Shown here one piece after another: positions 16,166 to 26,061 of a DNA stretch of 64,000 nt. Every line of letters starts with the position of its first letter. Positions within the stretch are counted from its first letter, which is position 1. The notes under the pieces are model-generated. The model made no database searches. It was given only the letters and a program-made list of their open reading frames with translations, and had not been told where the DNA came from. Origin of the DNA: Deltaproteobacteria bacterium (GTDB lineage Bacteria > Desulfobacterota > Binatia > HRBIN30 > JACQVA1); NCBI GenBank assembly GCA_016210005.1, contig JACQVA010000012.1, forward strand, positions 1 to 64,000. Direction: 5' to 3'. The translations under genes were made by a program, and so were the position numbers.

Positions 16166-16372
16166 GCCGCAGCGCCGCGTCTGCGCTTGGTCGCAGGCGA
16201 TTTCGCCAGTCATACGGCGACAAAGCGACGACGTTTTCGCCCGAAGTGGCAAGATCACGGCGGCCAGCACGTGCGCTTCGCGCGTGTAGCGCGCAAGGCG
16301 CCTTGACGAACTTGGCTTTTTTTCATCGCAAATATGGTCGCGGCTGGCGCGGCTGTTGCTCGCCACTAGGAC
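16166..16372. other. Intergenic stretch before the first sensor kinase
   Basis: There is no gene here. A 12-bp palindrome CAAGGCGCCTTG (16294-16305) is followed 11 bases later by seven Ts (16317-16323). That spacing is too long for an intrinsic terminator. The stretch probably holds the promoter of the kinase gene, but I cannot place it. Confidence 0.4.
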
Positions 16373-18997
16373 GTGCGTTCAGCCGCTCATAAAGACGCAG
16401 CGGCTTGCTTCCTCTCTCCCGATGCTTTCGGCGGGGACTTGCAGCCCATTGCGGCCCGTACGCCGGCCAGCGCTGGCCCGCTGCGGCCGTTGCGCCTGCT
16501 GCTGATCGAAGACTGCGCCGACGATGCCGAGTTGATCGTTCACGAGCTGAGCCAGGGGGGCTACCAGCCGGTGTGTACGCGTGTGGAGACCGCGGAAGAG
16601 ATGGAGCGAGCGCTGGCACAAGAGGCCTGGGACCTGGTCATCAGCGACCATCAGATGCCGCACTTCAGCGCACCCGCCGCGCTGGCGGTGCTGCACGCCA
16701 GCGGCCAGGATCTGCCCTTTGTGATCGTCTCCGGCACCATCGACGAGGCGATCGCCGTGGCCGCGATGAAAGCCGGCGCCCACGACTGCATCAGCAAGGA
16801 TCGGCTCGGGCGTTTGGTGCCGGCGGTCACACGTGAGCTAGCCGACGTCGAAGCTCGGCGCGAGCGGCAACGCGCACAGCAGGAGCTGCAAGCCAGCGAG
16901 GAGCGCTACCGCACCTTGGTCGAGAACGCCAACGATGTGGTTTATACCCACGATCTTGCCGGCATTTTCACCTCGATGAACGCCGCCGGAGAACGGTTGA
17001 CGGGCTACACCCGCGACGAGGTGTTGCGCATCAACATGGCACAGCTCATTGCCCCCGAGCATGTGGAACGAGCGATTCTCACCACGCGGCGACAGCTCGC
17101 AGGTGATATGCCGCCGGCGTACGAGTTGGACATTGTCACGAAGGATGGCCGGCGCGTCACCCTCGAAGTCAACGCCCGCCTGATGTACCAAGGCGGCGTG
17201 CCAATCGCGGTGCAGGGGATCGCCCGTGACATCAGTGCGCGCCGGCGTGCGGAGCAGAAGACGGCGGCTTTGTTGGAGGTCGCGGAAGCGATCAGCGGCA
17301 CGCTGGAAGTCGAGGAGCTGATTGCGCGCGTGCAACAACGCACGGCCGAGATCCTGCCGTGTGATCGCGTCTGCACCTACTGCCTCGACGAAGTCACCGG
17401 CGTGGTTCGGCTGATCGCCCACCACGGCGTTCCCGCCGAGTTGGTGGGCGACGCCCAAGCCCTGGAGTTCCCCCGCGCCGCCCTGCACTGGGCGGATCGT
17501 ACGGTGGTGATGAACGACATGGCGGCCCAGCCCTGGCTGGCACCGGAGATCTACACCCACTTCTGCATCGCCGCGATGGTGGCGGTGCCGCTGCAACTGC
17601 ACGGGCGCTACCTCGGCAACCTCGTGGCCATAAGGAATGCGGCGGGACGGCCCTTTGATTCCGGCCAAGTCGCGTTGGGCGAGGGTATCGCCCGCCAACT
17701 GGCGGTGGCGCTCGGGGCCACCGAGCTCTACCGCGGACAACGCGATCAGGCCGAGGTGGCCACGGCGCTGGCGCAGGTGGGGCGCGAACTCATTGCCGTT
17801 GTCGATACCTCGGAACTGCTCGAACGCTTGTGCCGCCTGACCGCCGAAGCGCTCGGCTGCGATGCTAGCCACGTCTTCTTACGCCAAGAGGGTGAAGCGG
17901 TGCTCGCCGGTGCCTCCAGCTACGGCTACTCCCCCGAGGGCGCCGAGATGCTGCGCGCCCTGACGGTGCCGGTGGAGGTGGTGGCGGAGCTGCTGGCGCG
18001 GCTGGAGGCTGACGACGTTAGGCAAGCCAGCACCGCAGCGGAAGCTGATTCTGTCATCGGCGGTTTGCAGCGCGAGTACGGCATCACCACGGCGCTCTAT
18101 GCCGCGCTGCGGCGCGGAGTGGACCTGATCGGGACTTTGGTTGCTTGTTACCACGGCCGCACCCGCCCGTTCACCGCGCAGCAGCAGCGTATCATCCGCG
18201 GCATCGGCCAACTGGCGTCGCTGGCGCTGGAGAACGCCCGCCTGGTCGAGCAGCTCGAACACGCCAACCGCGTGAAATCCGACTTTGTCGCCACCATGTC
18301 GCACGAACTGCGCACGCCGCTGAATATCATAATCGGTTACAACGACCTGCTGTTGGAAGGCATCTTTGGGCCGCTCAACTCCGATCAGGAAGACAGTTTG
18401 CGGCGCATGCTCAAGAGCGAATCGGAACTGCTGGAACTGATCAGCACCACCCTCGACCTCAGCCGCTTGGAAGCAGGCCGACTGCCGGTGGAGTGCCAGC
18501 CGCTCGATCTAAACGCGCTCCTAGCAGAGCTGCGCGCCGATGCTCCGGCGGTATGGGCCAAGCCGGGCGTCCGCATGCAGTGGCAGGTGGCGGGCGAGCT
18601 ACCGCCGTTGCGCAGCGATGCCGTGAAACTCAAAGCTGTGCTGAAGAACGTGATCGCCAACGCCGTCAAGTTCACCGATGACGGCAGCGTCACAGTGCGT
18701 GTGTGCCCGCGCGACGGCGGGGTCGAGATTGCCGTAAGCGACACCGGGGTCGGCATCGGGGCCGAAGCGCTGCCGATAATCTTCGAGCCCTTTCGCCAAG
18801 CCGACAGTTCCGCCACCCGCCGCTTCGGCGGCGTGGGTCTGGGCCTGTATATCGTGCGCCGTCTGCTCGACATGCTCCACGGCAGCATCGGCGTCGAGAG
18901 CGAACTCGGGCGCGGCTCTACCTTTCGAGTTGCCATTCCTGCCGACGTTGCCCCTGCTCCAGCCCCGGCGCCGGCGGAGGTTGCCGACGCCGCCTGA
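16373..18997 (+). CDS. REC-PAS-GAF-GAF hybrid sensor histidine kinase
   Basis: The 874-residue soluble protein starts at a GTG at 16373, the only plausible in-frame start. Domain order is REC (about 40-165, phospho-acceptor Asp92 in VISDHQMP), PAS (about 175-290), two GAF domains (about 300-450 and 460-625), HisKA (His644 in MSHELRTPLN) and HATPase (about 745-860, with DTGVGIG and GGVGLGLYIVRR). There is no membrane segment. The N-terminal receiver suggests input by phosphotransfer from another kinase. No separate response regulator or sigma-54 activator is adjacent. It is followed by a close paralogue and then the export operon, so control of polysaccharide output is a fair inference. The Pro/Ala tail is low-complexity. 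Confidence 0.93.
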   Translation: MRSAAHKDAAACFLSPDAFGGDLQPIAARTPASAGPLRPLRLLLIEDCADDAELIVHELSQGGYQPVCTRVETAEEMERALAQEAWDLVISDHQMPHFSAPAALAVLHASGQDLPFVIVSGTIDEAIAVAAMKAGAHDCISKDRLGRLVPAVTRELADVEARRERQRAQQELQASEERYRTLVENANDVVYTHDLAGIFTSMNAAGERLTGYTRDEVLRINMAQLIAPEHVERAILTTRRQLAGDMPPAYELDIVTKDGRRVTLEVNARLMYQGGVPIAVQGIARDISARRRAEQKTAALLEVAEAISGTLEVEELIARVQQRTAEILPCDRVCTYCLDEVTGVVRLIAHHGVPAELVGDAQALEFPRAALHWADRTVVMNDMAAQPWLAPEIYTHFCIAAMVAVPLQLHGRYLGNLVAIRNAAGRPFDSGQVALGEGIARQLAVALGATELYRGQRDQAEVATALAQVGRELIAVVDTSELLERLCRLTAEALGCDASHVFLRQEGEAVLAGASSYGYSPEGAEMLRALTVPVEVVAELLARLEADDVRQASTAAEADSVIGGLQREYGITTALYAALRRGVDLIGTLVACYHGRTRPFTAQQQRIIRGIGQLASLALENARLVEQLEHANRVKSDFVATMSHELRTPLNIIIGYNDLLLEGIFGPLNSDQEDSLRRMLKSESELLELISTTLDLSRLEAGRLPVECQPLDLNALLAELRADAPAVWAKPGVRMQWQVAGELPPLRSDAVKLKAVLKNVIANAVKFTDDGSVTVRVCPRDGGVEIAVSDTGVGIGAEALPIIFEPFRQADSSATRRFGGVGLGLYIVRRLLDMLHGSIGVESELGRGSTFRVAIPADVAPAPAPAPAEVADAA

Positions 18998-19311
18998 TGC
19001 GGGGGCCGCCGCTCGGAGAGATGGTTGGCGGTGCGCGGGCGTAAGCATTCCACTGTAGGCGATCTTCCGACCCGATGTCGCCGGGCTCCTGCCACTGAGC
19101 TGTGGCCCCCGCGGTGTCTGCGCCGAGTCAGCCGCGAGAATTCGCACTCCCCACGCTCTGGAATGCGGGAAGCGGCACGCAACGGAGGCAGCGTGGGCGT
19201 AAGCTAATTCCTCTGGTGCAACAGTTGCTCCGGCTAGACCAGCCGTTAACCGTGTGCCGAGCCAGTAATCCAGCACGGATCAGAGCGAAGGGAACGAGGC
19301 GAGCAAGCAGC
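18998..19311. other. Intergenic stretch between the two kinases
   Basis: This 314-bp stretch has no supported gene. One frame of the downstream gene stays open back to 19102, but that extension has no similarity to the paralogous N-terminus. No promoter, repeat or terminator is recognisable. Confidence 0.5.
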
Positions 19312-22029
19312 ATGAGCAGTGCAGTAGCAAGCGGTGCGGTCAAGGCGGCGGCGGACGGGCCGGTACGTTTGCGCCAACCGCTGCCGTTGCGGGTTTTGTT
19401 GATCGAAGACTCCGCCGATGATGCCGCGCTGCTGCTGCGCACGCTGCGCCGGGCCGGCTACGAGTTGAGCTGCGTCAGGGTCGAAACCGCCGGCGACATG
19501 ACCAGGGCGCTGGCCGAGGGCAGTTGGGATGTTGTCATCTCCGACTACTCGTTGCCTCAGTTCAGCGCTCCCGAAGCACTCGCGGTGCTACACGATAGCG
19601 GCCTCGACCTGCCGTTCATCATCGTGTCCGGCGCCATCGGCGAGGAGACCGCGGTTGCGGCCATGAAGGCCGGCGCCCACGACTACGTGGCGAAAGACCG
19701 TATCGTGCGGCTGCTGCCGGCGATCGAGCGCGAGTTGCGCGACGCCGAGGTGCGGCGTGCCCGCCGCCAGGTGGAGCAGGCGTTGCACTACCGTGTCGAG
19801 TTCGAGCGGCTACTGACCACCGTTTCGACGCACTTCATCAACCTGCAGCCGAGTGAGATCGACGCCGGGCTCGATTATGCGTTGCGCGTTATCGGCGAAT
19901 TCGTTCGCGTCGACCACAGCTTCATCTGCCGGCTAGTGGACGGGGCGAAGGTGCGCATGACGCACGAATGGTGCGGACCGGGCCGGCGATCGCTGATTGA
20001 CAATTTCGCGGGGCGGCCCATGGCGGCGCAACCCTGGATCATGGCGGGGTTGAAGCGCGGCGCCGGTGTCTACGTTGCGCGGGTAGCGGACTTGCCGGAC
20101 GAGGCAGCGGCGGCCAAGGCTCTACTGGACTCGCTCGGCATCCAATCCTTTATCGTGGCACCGATGATGGTTGCGGGGCAGCTGGTGGGATTTCTCGGCC
20201 TTGATTCGCAGCAGACGCAATGGGCGTGGCCCGAAGAGGTGGCGACCAATCTCAAGCTGGTCGCCGAGATGTTCGTCAACGCACTTGAGCGCCGGCGCGC
20301 CGAGCGGCGCACTGCCGTGCTGCTCGATGTGGCGCGCGAAGTCAGCGCCACGCTCGACTTGCAGGCCGTACTCGACCGCATCCAGCGGCGCACCGCCGAG
20401 GTGTTGCCGTGCGACCATGTCGCCACCTTTTATCTCGATAGCGGCCGCGACATTGTCCGTATGCGGGCAGACCACAATATCCCGCAGCAGCTGCTGGCAG
20501 CCGCCGCCCAACTGGAGTTCGGTCCCAAGGAGCCGTCGGGTGGTGTGATCGAGAGCGGGCACACCCTGGTTGTCGATGTTGCCAGCGACTCACCCTCGGT
20601 GGTGACACAGCTATGCGCCGCTTTCGACCTCGGCGCGGTGATTGCGGTCCCCCTGCGGGTGCGCGGCCATTACATTGGTGCGCTGGTGGCGGCCAATGCC
20701 GCCGGCCAGGGCTCGTTCGACGCCGGCCAGGTGGCGCTTTGCGAAGGTATCGCTCGGCAATTGGGCCTGGCCATCGAAGCGGCCGATCTCTACCGCGCCG
20801 AGCAAGAGGAAGTCGAAGTGTCGGCGGCGTTGGTGCAAGTGGCGCGCGCGCTGATATCGGCGCTCAACACGCCCGCGCTGCTCGGGCGCCTGTGTCAGTT
20901 GACCACCGAGGTGTTCGCCTGCGCTGCCAGCTACACCGCCCTGTGGAAGTCGGCGGAGCATGTCTACGAGGTGGTATCGAGCTATGGCTTTCCGCCGGAT
21001 CAGGCAGAAGGGCTGCGCGTCCTCAAGATCCCGGATAGCTTACTCGCGCAGATGCTCGCTGAGCTGCCGCCGGACGCTGTCGCACAGGTGAGCACGGCTC
21101 AATCGGCCGATGCGGCGCTACGGGAGCTGCAGCACCGATTCGGCATTTCCGCTTCCCTCTACGCGCCGCTGTACTGCGGCCATGAGCGCATCGGCGTGCA
21201 CGTGGCCTGCGCCCGTGGCGAGACGCCGCCGTTCACGGTACTGCAAGAGCGCATCGCCGGCGGGATTGCGCAGCTGGCCTCACTGGCGCTGGAGCATGCG
21301 CGTGTGGTCGAGGAACTCGAGCACGCCAACCGGCTGAAGTCAGAGTTTGTCGCGACGATGTCCCACGAGCTGCGCACGCCGCTCAATATCATCACCGGCT
21401 ACAATGGGCTGTTGCTCGAAGGTGCCCTGGGCAATCTGAACGCCGAGCAGCGCGACGCCGCCCAGCGCGTTCAGCGCAACGCCGGCGAGTTGCTCAATCT
21501 CATCGGGGCCACGCTCGATCTGAGCCGCCTCGAAGCTGGGCGGGTGGTCCTGCAAAGCTGCGAGGTGAACCTGCCGGCGCTACTCGGCGAGATCGACGCG
21601 GATACGCGTGAGCTGCGCGAGAAACCTGACATCGAATGCGTCTGGGATGTCAGTGCAGATCTGCCGCGGCTGCACACCGACGCGATGAAGCTCAAGACCG
21701 TGCTCAAGAACCTGATTGCCAACGCCCTCAAGTTCACCGAGCGCGGCAGGGTCACGATTACCGCCCGAGCAGCGCAGAACGGGGTCGAGTTCCTGGTTGG
21801 CGACACCGGGGCCGGCATCGCCCCCGAGATCCTGCCGATCATCTTCGATGCCTTTCGTCAGGGCGACAGCTCGATGACCCGCAAGCACGGCGGAGTCGGG
21901 CTCGGGCTGCATATCGTGCGCCGCTTGCTGGAGTTGCTCGGTGGCACGGTGAGTGTGGCAAGCGTCGTCGGCCGGGGTACGACGTTTCGCGTGTGGTTGC
22001 CGCTGCACGCCGGCGAGCCGAATTCTTAA
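19312..22029 (+). CDS. REC-GAF-GAF-GAF hybrid sensor histidine kinase (paralogue)
   Basis: The product has 905 residues from the ATG at 19312, chosen because similarity to the preceding kinase begins there. REC has Asp78 in VISDYSLP. Three GAF-type domains follow (about 155-325, 335-490 and 495-660), then HisKA with His685 in MSHELRTPLN, and an HATPase ending in GLGLHIVRRLLELLGG. REC, the last two GAF domains and the kinase core align along the whole length with the upstream gene, whereas the first sensor module is GAF here and PAS there. The pair therefore looks like a tandem duplication with exchange of the first sensor. It is a soluble cytoplasmic protein. Confidence 0.92.
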   Translation: MSSAVASGAVKAAADGPVRLRQPLPLRVLLIEDSADDAALLLRTLRRAGYELSCVRVETAGDMTRALAEGSWDVVISDYSLPQFSAPEALAVLHDSGLDLPFIIVSGAIGEETAVAAMKAGAHDYVAKDRIVRLLPAIERELRDAEVRRARRQVEQALHYRVEFERLLTTVSTHFINLQPSEIDAGLDYALRVIGEFVRVDHSFICRLVDGAKVRMTHEWCGPGRRSLIDNFAGRPMAAQPWIMAGLKRGAGVYVARVADLPDEAAAAKALLDSLGIQSFIVAPMMVAGQLVGFLGLDSQQTQWAWPEEVATNLKLVAEMFVNALERRRAERRTAVLLDVAREVSATLDLQAVLDRIQRRTAEVLPCDHVATFYLDSGRDIVRMRADHNIPQQLLAAAAQLEFGPKEPSGGVIESGHTLVVDVASDSPSVVTQLCAAFDLGAVIAVPLRVRGHYIGALVAANAAGQGSFDAGQVALCEGIARQLGLAIEAADLYRAEQEEVEVSAALVQVARALISALNTPALLGRLCQLTTEVFACAASYTALWKSAEHVYEVVSSYGFPPDQAEGLRVLKIPDSLLAQMLAELPPDAVAQVSTAQSADAALRELQHRFGISASLYAPLYCGHERIGVHVACARGETPPFTVLQERIAGGIAQLASLALEHARVVEELEHANRLKSEFVATMSHELRTPLNIITGYNGLLLEGALGNLNAEQRDAAQRVQRNAGELLNLIGATLDLSRLEAGRVVLQSCEVNLPALLGEIDADTRELREKPDIECVWDVSADLPRLHTDAMKLKTVLKNLIANALKFTERGRVTITARAAQNGVEFLVGDTGAGIAPEILPIIFDAFRQGDSSMTRKHGGVGLGLHIVRRLLELLGGTVSVASVVGRGTTFRVWLPLHAGEPNS

Positions 22030-22502
22030 GCCGCAGGCGGTGCCTGTCACCAAGCGGCGCCGCCGCAGGGCGTGCACACGCGCGCACCAATGGTTCGCCG
22101 CCACCCGCGCTGCGGTTGGAAGTTGCAGTGGTGCGCTTGCTCGAGACGAGCGGCGCGCGGTGTCCAATGCACAATGCCATACCCGAGTCGGGCGATTCGG
22201 CGATTCGTTGGCGCGCGCCTAAAGGGGAATGCGGTAGCGGGTGTCCGGCGCACGTGTAGGAAAAGTGCGAATTGGAATTAGGAACGCTTTCTCGGCTTTG
22301 CGCATGACGGGCGGGGATTGCGAGATGAATGAAGCACGCCTCACGATGGCACACGCGCTGCATCACATGCCGCCTACCGAAACGAGAGGTTACCTCAGGT
22401 GGCAAGAATGTTTGACGTTGCGTTTCCCGAGACATGCTCATTTCACGCGGTGAGAGCTGTAGAAATGCTTTCCCGGTGTGGGAGAGACGGACTGACAAGA
22501 AG
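22030..22502. other. Long leader region upstream of the export operon
   Basis: About 470 bp lies between the second kinase and the export gene. No convincing gene is present. It contains a sigma-54-like site (22347-22362) and, further upstream, TGCGGTAGC at 22230-22238, one mismatch from the ops core GGCGGTAGC. It is the natural place for the main promoter of the locus. Confidence 0.6.
22347..22362 (+). promoter_or_regulatory. Candidate sigma-54 (-24/-12) promoter
   Basis: TGGCAC-N5-CTGCA matches the sigma-54 consensus elements with the required GG-N10-GC spacing. It would start transcription near 22374, about 130 nt before the export gene. This is pattern matching by eye only. No enhancer-binding activator gene is in the window. 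Confidence 0.45.
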
Positions 22503-23609
22503 ATGCGTCAGCGCCAAGCGAGCGTGGTAATCATCGCCAGCGCGCTCACGCTGGCGGCGTGTGCTGCGAGACCGGTTGCCACTAAGGTTGCGGCACCACC
22601 CAGCGACCGCAGCGCTATCAACGGCAACGAGGAGCGCTTGCGCGCGCTGGTGGCGGCGCGCCAACAAACGGAGCGGGACAGCGAGTACGTGATCGCGCCG
22701 GGCGACCTGCTGGTGATTACGATCTACAATTTCCGGCCGGGCGGCGGCAATTTCGAGTCTGAAGTGCGCGTCGACGATCGCGGGGACATCAGCGTGCCGT
22801 TCATGGATCCGTTGCCGGCCGCCGGCCTCAGCCTGGCGCAACTGCGTGCGGCTTTCGTGCGTGGATTGCGTGAAAGTCGTGTGCTTAACGAACCGCTGGT
22901 GAGCGTGTTTCTCAAGGAGTATCAAGGGCAACGGGTGATCATCCTGGGCGCGGTGGCGCGCCCGGGCCAGTACCATCTCTCGCGCGGCCAGCAGACGCTG
23001 GTGGACGTGCTGTCGATGGCCGGCGGGCTCAGCGACCGCGCCGGCAACTACATGCTGTGCCGGCCGTCGTCGCCCGGCCAGGTTGCTGCGGCCGCCAATG
23101 ACTCGATCGTGCAAGACTACGCACTGCACGCGGCCTCGGCCGTTGCTCCGCCTGCGCGCGCGCCTGCCGACATGGTCGTGTTCCGTTTGGACAGTGCCGG
23201 TGGTGGGACCAATCCGGCGTTGCTGACTCTACCGGTGCGCGGCGGTGATCTCTTCATCGTTCCCGAAGCCGGTCAGGCGTTCATCGAAGGCGAAATCGAA
23301 AAGCCGGGATCCTACCCGCTCAGCCGCGGGATGACCTTGACTCAGCTGATCACCAGCGCCGGCGGTCTGGCCTATCCGGCCAATCGCCGTCGCGTCACGC
23401 TGATCCGCCAAACTGGATCGGGGCCGAGCGCCGAGTGGGCACTTGATGTGGACCGGATACGCGAGGGGGAAGAGGGCGACGTCCTGCTCGAGCCCAGCGA
23501 TCGGGTAGTGGTGCCCGCCACCGTCGGGCGCAAGATCGCTCACGGCGCCTACCGGACTTTCACCGCACTTGTCCACTTCACTGTCGGTGGGGTTGCGAGC
23601 GTGTTCTAG
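22503..23609 (+). CDS. Wza-like polysaccharide export lipoprotein (SLBB)
   Basis: The product has 368 residues from the ATG at 22503. A longer start at 22434 would bury the signal peptide. The lipoprotein signal is RQASVVIIASALTLAAC. The poly-export domain follows (YVIAPGDLLVITIYN near residue 65, a hallmark), then two SLBB domains (VIILGAVARPGQY and FIEGEIEKPGSY). It forms the outer-membrane or periplasmic exit channel for polysaccharide together with the Wzc-like protein encoded 7 bp downstream. It is first in the export operon. Confidence 0.93.
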   Translation: MRQRQASVVIIASALTLAACAARPVATKVAAPPSDRSAINGNEERLRALVAARQQTERDSEYVIAPGDLLVITIYNFRPGGGNFESEVRVDDRGDISVPFMDPLPAAGLSLAQLRAAFVRGLRESRVLNEPLVSVFLKEYQGQRVIILGAVARPGQYHLSRGQQTLVDVLSMAGGLSDRAGNYMLCRPSSPGQVAAAANDSIVQDYALHAASAVAPPARAPADMVVFRLDSAGGGTNPALLTLPVRGGDLFIVPEAGQAFIEGEIEKPGSYPLSRGMTLTQLITSAGGLAYPANRRRVTLIRQTGSGPSAEWALDVDRIREGEEGDVLLEPSDRVVVPATVGRKIAHGAYRTFTALVHFTVGGVASVF

Positions 23610-23616
23610 AGGAAGC

Positions 23617-26061
23617 ATGAGCGACCATCAGATCATTCGTGGCAATCGCGGTACCGTGGCGGCGCTTGCCGGCAACGGGGGCAGCGCGAACGGCGCCGGG
23701 AGCGAGCACGAATTCGTGCTGCCACGCGGGGCGGCGGCCGAGCCGGAAGCTGACCTGCACTACTATTGGCGGCTGGTCTACGGCCGGCGCTGGCTGTTAC
23801 TGGCGACCGCCATGCTGGGGTTAGCCATTGCCACCGTCACCACTTTCCGCCAGCCGCGCCTCTACGTCGCGCAGGCGACGGTCGAGTTTAAGCCGGCGCT
23901 GGCGCCGGGCAAGGACCTCGACATCCTCGGCCGCACGGTTGCGCTCCCGCCGGAACTCGCCAAACGGCTTCTGAGCACCAAGATCCTTGCCGCCCGTGTC
24001 ATCAACACCGAGCGTACCAACGGCCAGGCCGCATTTGCCCCCCCAGCGAACGGTGGGGAGTCTCGCAACGTCCTCGCTGCCGCTTGGGCCGGGATTGGTA
24101 GCGCTATCTCCAGCGCGGCCAACCTGGCGCGAGTGATGCTGGCGCCGGCCGCCGCTGCCCCCGCGGATGATGCGGCTGCTGAGCCTAAGCAGTGGGACGG
24201 CGTCGCGCTCAACACCATCAATATGTACTACGCGCATACGGCGGTGGTGCCGGTGCGCGGCACTTCGCTGGCCGACATTGTCGTCACCCACTCCGATCCG
24301 GTGCTCGCGGCGCGCATTGCCAACCTGCACGCGCAGACCTTCATCGACATGGACGTCGAGACCAAGGTCGCCTCACTCTCCGATGCCCAAGGCCTCTTGG
24401 GTCGCCAGCTCAAGGAAGTACGCGAACGGCTGGAGAACTCACGCGCGGCGCTTACCGACTACCAGCTCAAGCACGGCATCTTGAACCTGCCCAAGGACAG
24501 CGGCACGCTCACGCGCCAGTCCCTCCAGCAACTCAATACCCTACTCACCGAAGCCCAAGGCGAGCGCATCGTTGCCGAAGCCGCCTACCGCAACGCCGCC
24601 GGCATGACACTGGCGCAGCTAGGCGCGACACTGCCTGACAAGGGCTTACAAAGCGTGCGCGAGGAAATCCTGTCGCAGGAAGCCCGTTATCGCGCCGACA
24701 TGCGCAACTTCGGCGCCAATCACCCCGACATGATTGCGCTGCGCGCCCGCATCGAAGCCATGAGCGGGCAGCTGGAAACCGCGGCGGGTGAGTCGCGGGG
24801 GCGCCTGCGCGCCGTCTTCGAGGCCGCCCGTGCCAAGGAGGACGAGCTGCGCAGCAGCTTGCAGAAGATAAGTCTTGCCGCCAGCAACGAGGACCGCGAG
24901 TTGGTGCAGCTGTCGATCTTGCAGCGTGACGTTGATAGCAACGAGCAGCTCTACGGCACCTTGCTGGGGCAGGCCAAGGAAGTGGACCTAACCAGCGGCG
25001 CGTATCAATGGACCAATGTTAAGCTCGTCGATCGGGCGGTTGCGCCGAGCGTGCCGAGCTACCCGCGCACCAGCCGCAACTTGATGTTCGGTCTACTTCT
25101 GGGCTTGCTCGGCGGCGCGCTCGGCTGCGTGCTGATCGAGCGGCTCGATACCACCGTCAATACCCCGGACGATATCGTGGCGGTGCTGGACCTGCCGGCG
25201 TTTGGGATGATTCCTGACTTTCAGCGCCTGCCGGCCGCTGCCAGTCACGGGCGCTCGCTGGTTGACGCGGCCCAGGTTGACGCCGCCGGCCGCGAGCTGG
25301 TCACCCTGCTGCAACCGGCCTCGCTGGTCAGCGAAGCCTATCGCAGTGTGCGCACCAATCTGATGTTTTCGTCTCCCGACAACCCGCCCAAGTGTGTGCT
25401 GATCACCAGCAGCCAGCCCGACGAAGGCAAGACCGTCACCGTGATCAACCTGGCCGTCACCTTGGTGTTGTCGGGCTCGCGCGTGTTGGTGGTGGATGCC
25501 GATCTGCGCAAACCCTCGTGTCACACGGCGTTGCGGGTGGATCGCGAGCCCGGGCTCAGCAACGTGCTCACCGGTCGCGCCGAGCTACAGCAGGCGATCG
25601 TGCGCTCGCCGCTGTCGCCGCAGCTGTGGAGCTCGCAAAATGGCTGCGGCCTCTTCGTTCTTCCGGCTGGGCGGGTGCCGCCCAACCCCGCCGAGCTGCT
25701 TGGCTCGCACAAGATGACGGCGTTGCTGGAGCAATTGAAGGAGCAGTTCGATTTTGTCTTGGTCGACTCGCCCCCGATCATCCCGGTCACGGACAGCGTC
25801 GTTATCGCCACCAAAGTTGACGGCGTGTTGATGGTCGTTAGGGGCGGCGAGTGGGGCCGCGACGTGATCTCCAAGGCACTGGCGCAGCTCACGGCTGTGC
25901 GCGCACACCTGCTCGGCGCCGTGCTCAATAGCGTCAACGTCACTCGCGGTGGATATTCCTATTACTACTACCGGCACTACTACGGCTACGGCGCTCACTA
26001 CGGGAAAGCCTACGGCGCTGCCTACGGGCAACCGGCGGAGCCGGAGGGTACGCCCTCCTAA
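23617..26061 (+). CDS. Wzc-like chain-length regulator fused to BY-kinase
   Basis: This 814-residue protein starts at the ATG at 23617 behind AGAGGAAG. A Wzz domain with its first membrane segment (about 60-80) is followed by a long coiled-coil periplasmic region and a GNVR-like part. The second membrane segment lies near residues 490-510. The cytoplasmic kinase has Walker A SSQPDEGKTVTVINLA, Walker A' VVDADLRKP and Walker B-like FVLVDSPP. The C-terminus is a Tyr cluster (YSYYYYRHYYGYGAHYG) typical of autophosphorylating BY-kinases. It controls polymer length and export with the Wza-like protein. Confidence 0.94.
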   Translation: MSDHQIIRGNRGTVAALAGNGGSANGAGSEHEFVLPRGAAAEPEADLHYYWRLVYGRRWLLLATAMLGLAIATVTTFRQPRLYVAQATVEFKPALAPGKDLDILGRTVALPPELAKRLLSTKILAARVINTERTNGQAAFAPPANGGESRNVLAAAWAGIGSAISSAANLARVMLAPAAAAPADDAAAEPKQWDGVALNTINMYYAHTAVVPVRGTSLADIVVTHSDPVLAARIANLHAQTFIDMDVETKVASLSDAQGLLGRQLKEVRERLENSRAALTDYQLKHGILNLPKDSGTLTRQSLQQLNTLLTEAQGERIVAEAAYRNAAGMTLAQLGATLPDKGLQSVREEILSQEARYRADMRNFGANHPDMIALRARIEAMSGQLETAAGESRGRLRAVFEAARAKEDELRSSLQKISLAASNEDRELVQLSILQRDVDSNEQLYGTLLGQAKEVDLTSGAYQWTNVKLVDRAVAPSVPSYPRTSRNLMFGLLLGLLGGALGCVLIERLDTTVNTPDDIVAVLDLPAFGMIPDFQRLPAAASHGRSLVDAAQVDAAGRELVTLLQPASLVSEAYRSVRTNLMFSSPDNPPKCVLITSSQPDEGKTVTVINLAVTLVLSGSRVLVVDADLRKPSCHTALRVDREPGLSNVLTGRAELQQAIVRSPLSPQLWSSQNGCGLFVLPAGRVPPNPAELLGSHKMTALLEQLKEQFDFVLVDSPPIIPVTDSVVIATKVDGVLMVVRGGEWGRDVISKALAQLTAVRAHLLGAVLNSVNVTRGGYSYYYYRHYYGYGAHYGKAYGAAYGQPAEPEGTPS

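Noticed and set aside
16294-16323. A possible intrinsic terminator (palindrome then seven Ts).
   Set aside because: The stem is only six base pairs and the T-run begins 11 bases after it, which is too far.
16838-17872. A 344-codon minus-strand frame opposite the first kinase gene.
   Set aside because: The opposite frame encodes PAS and GAF domains with intact motifs; the antisense reading has none.
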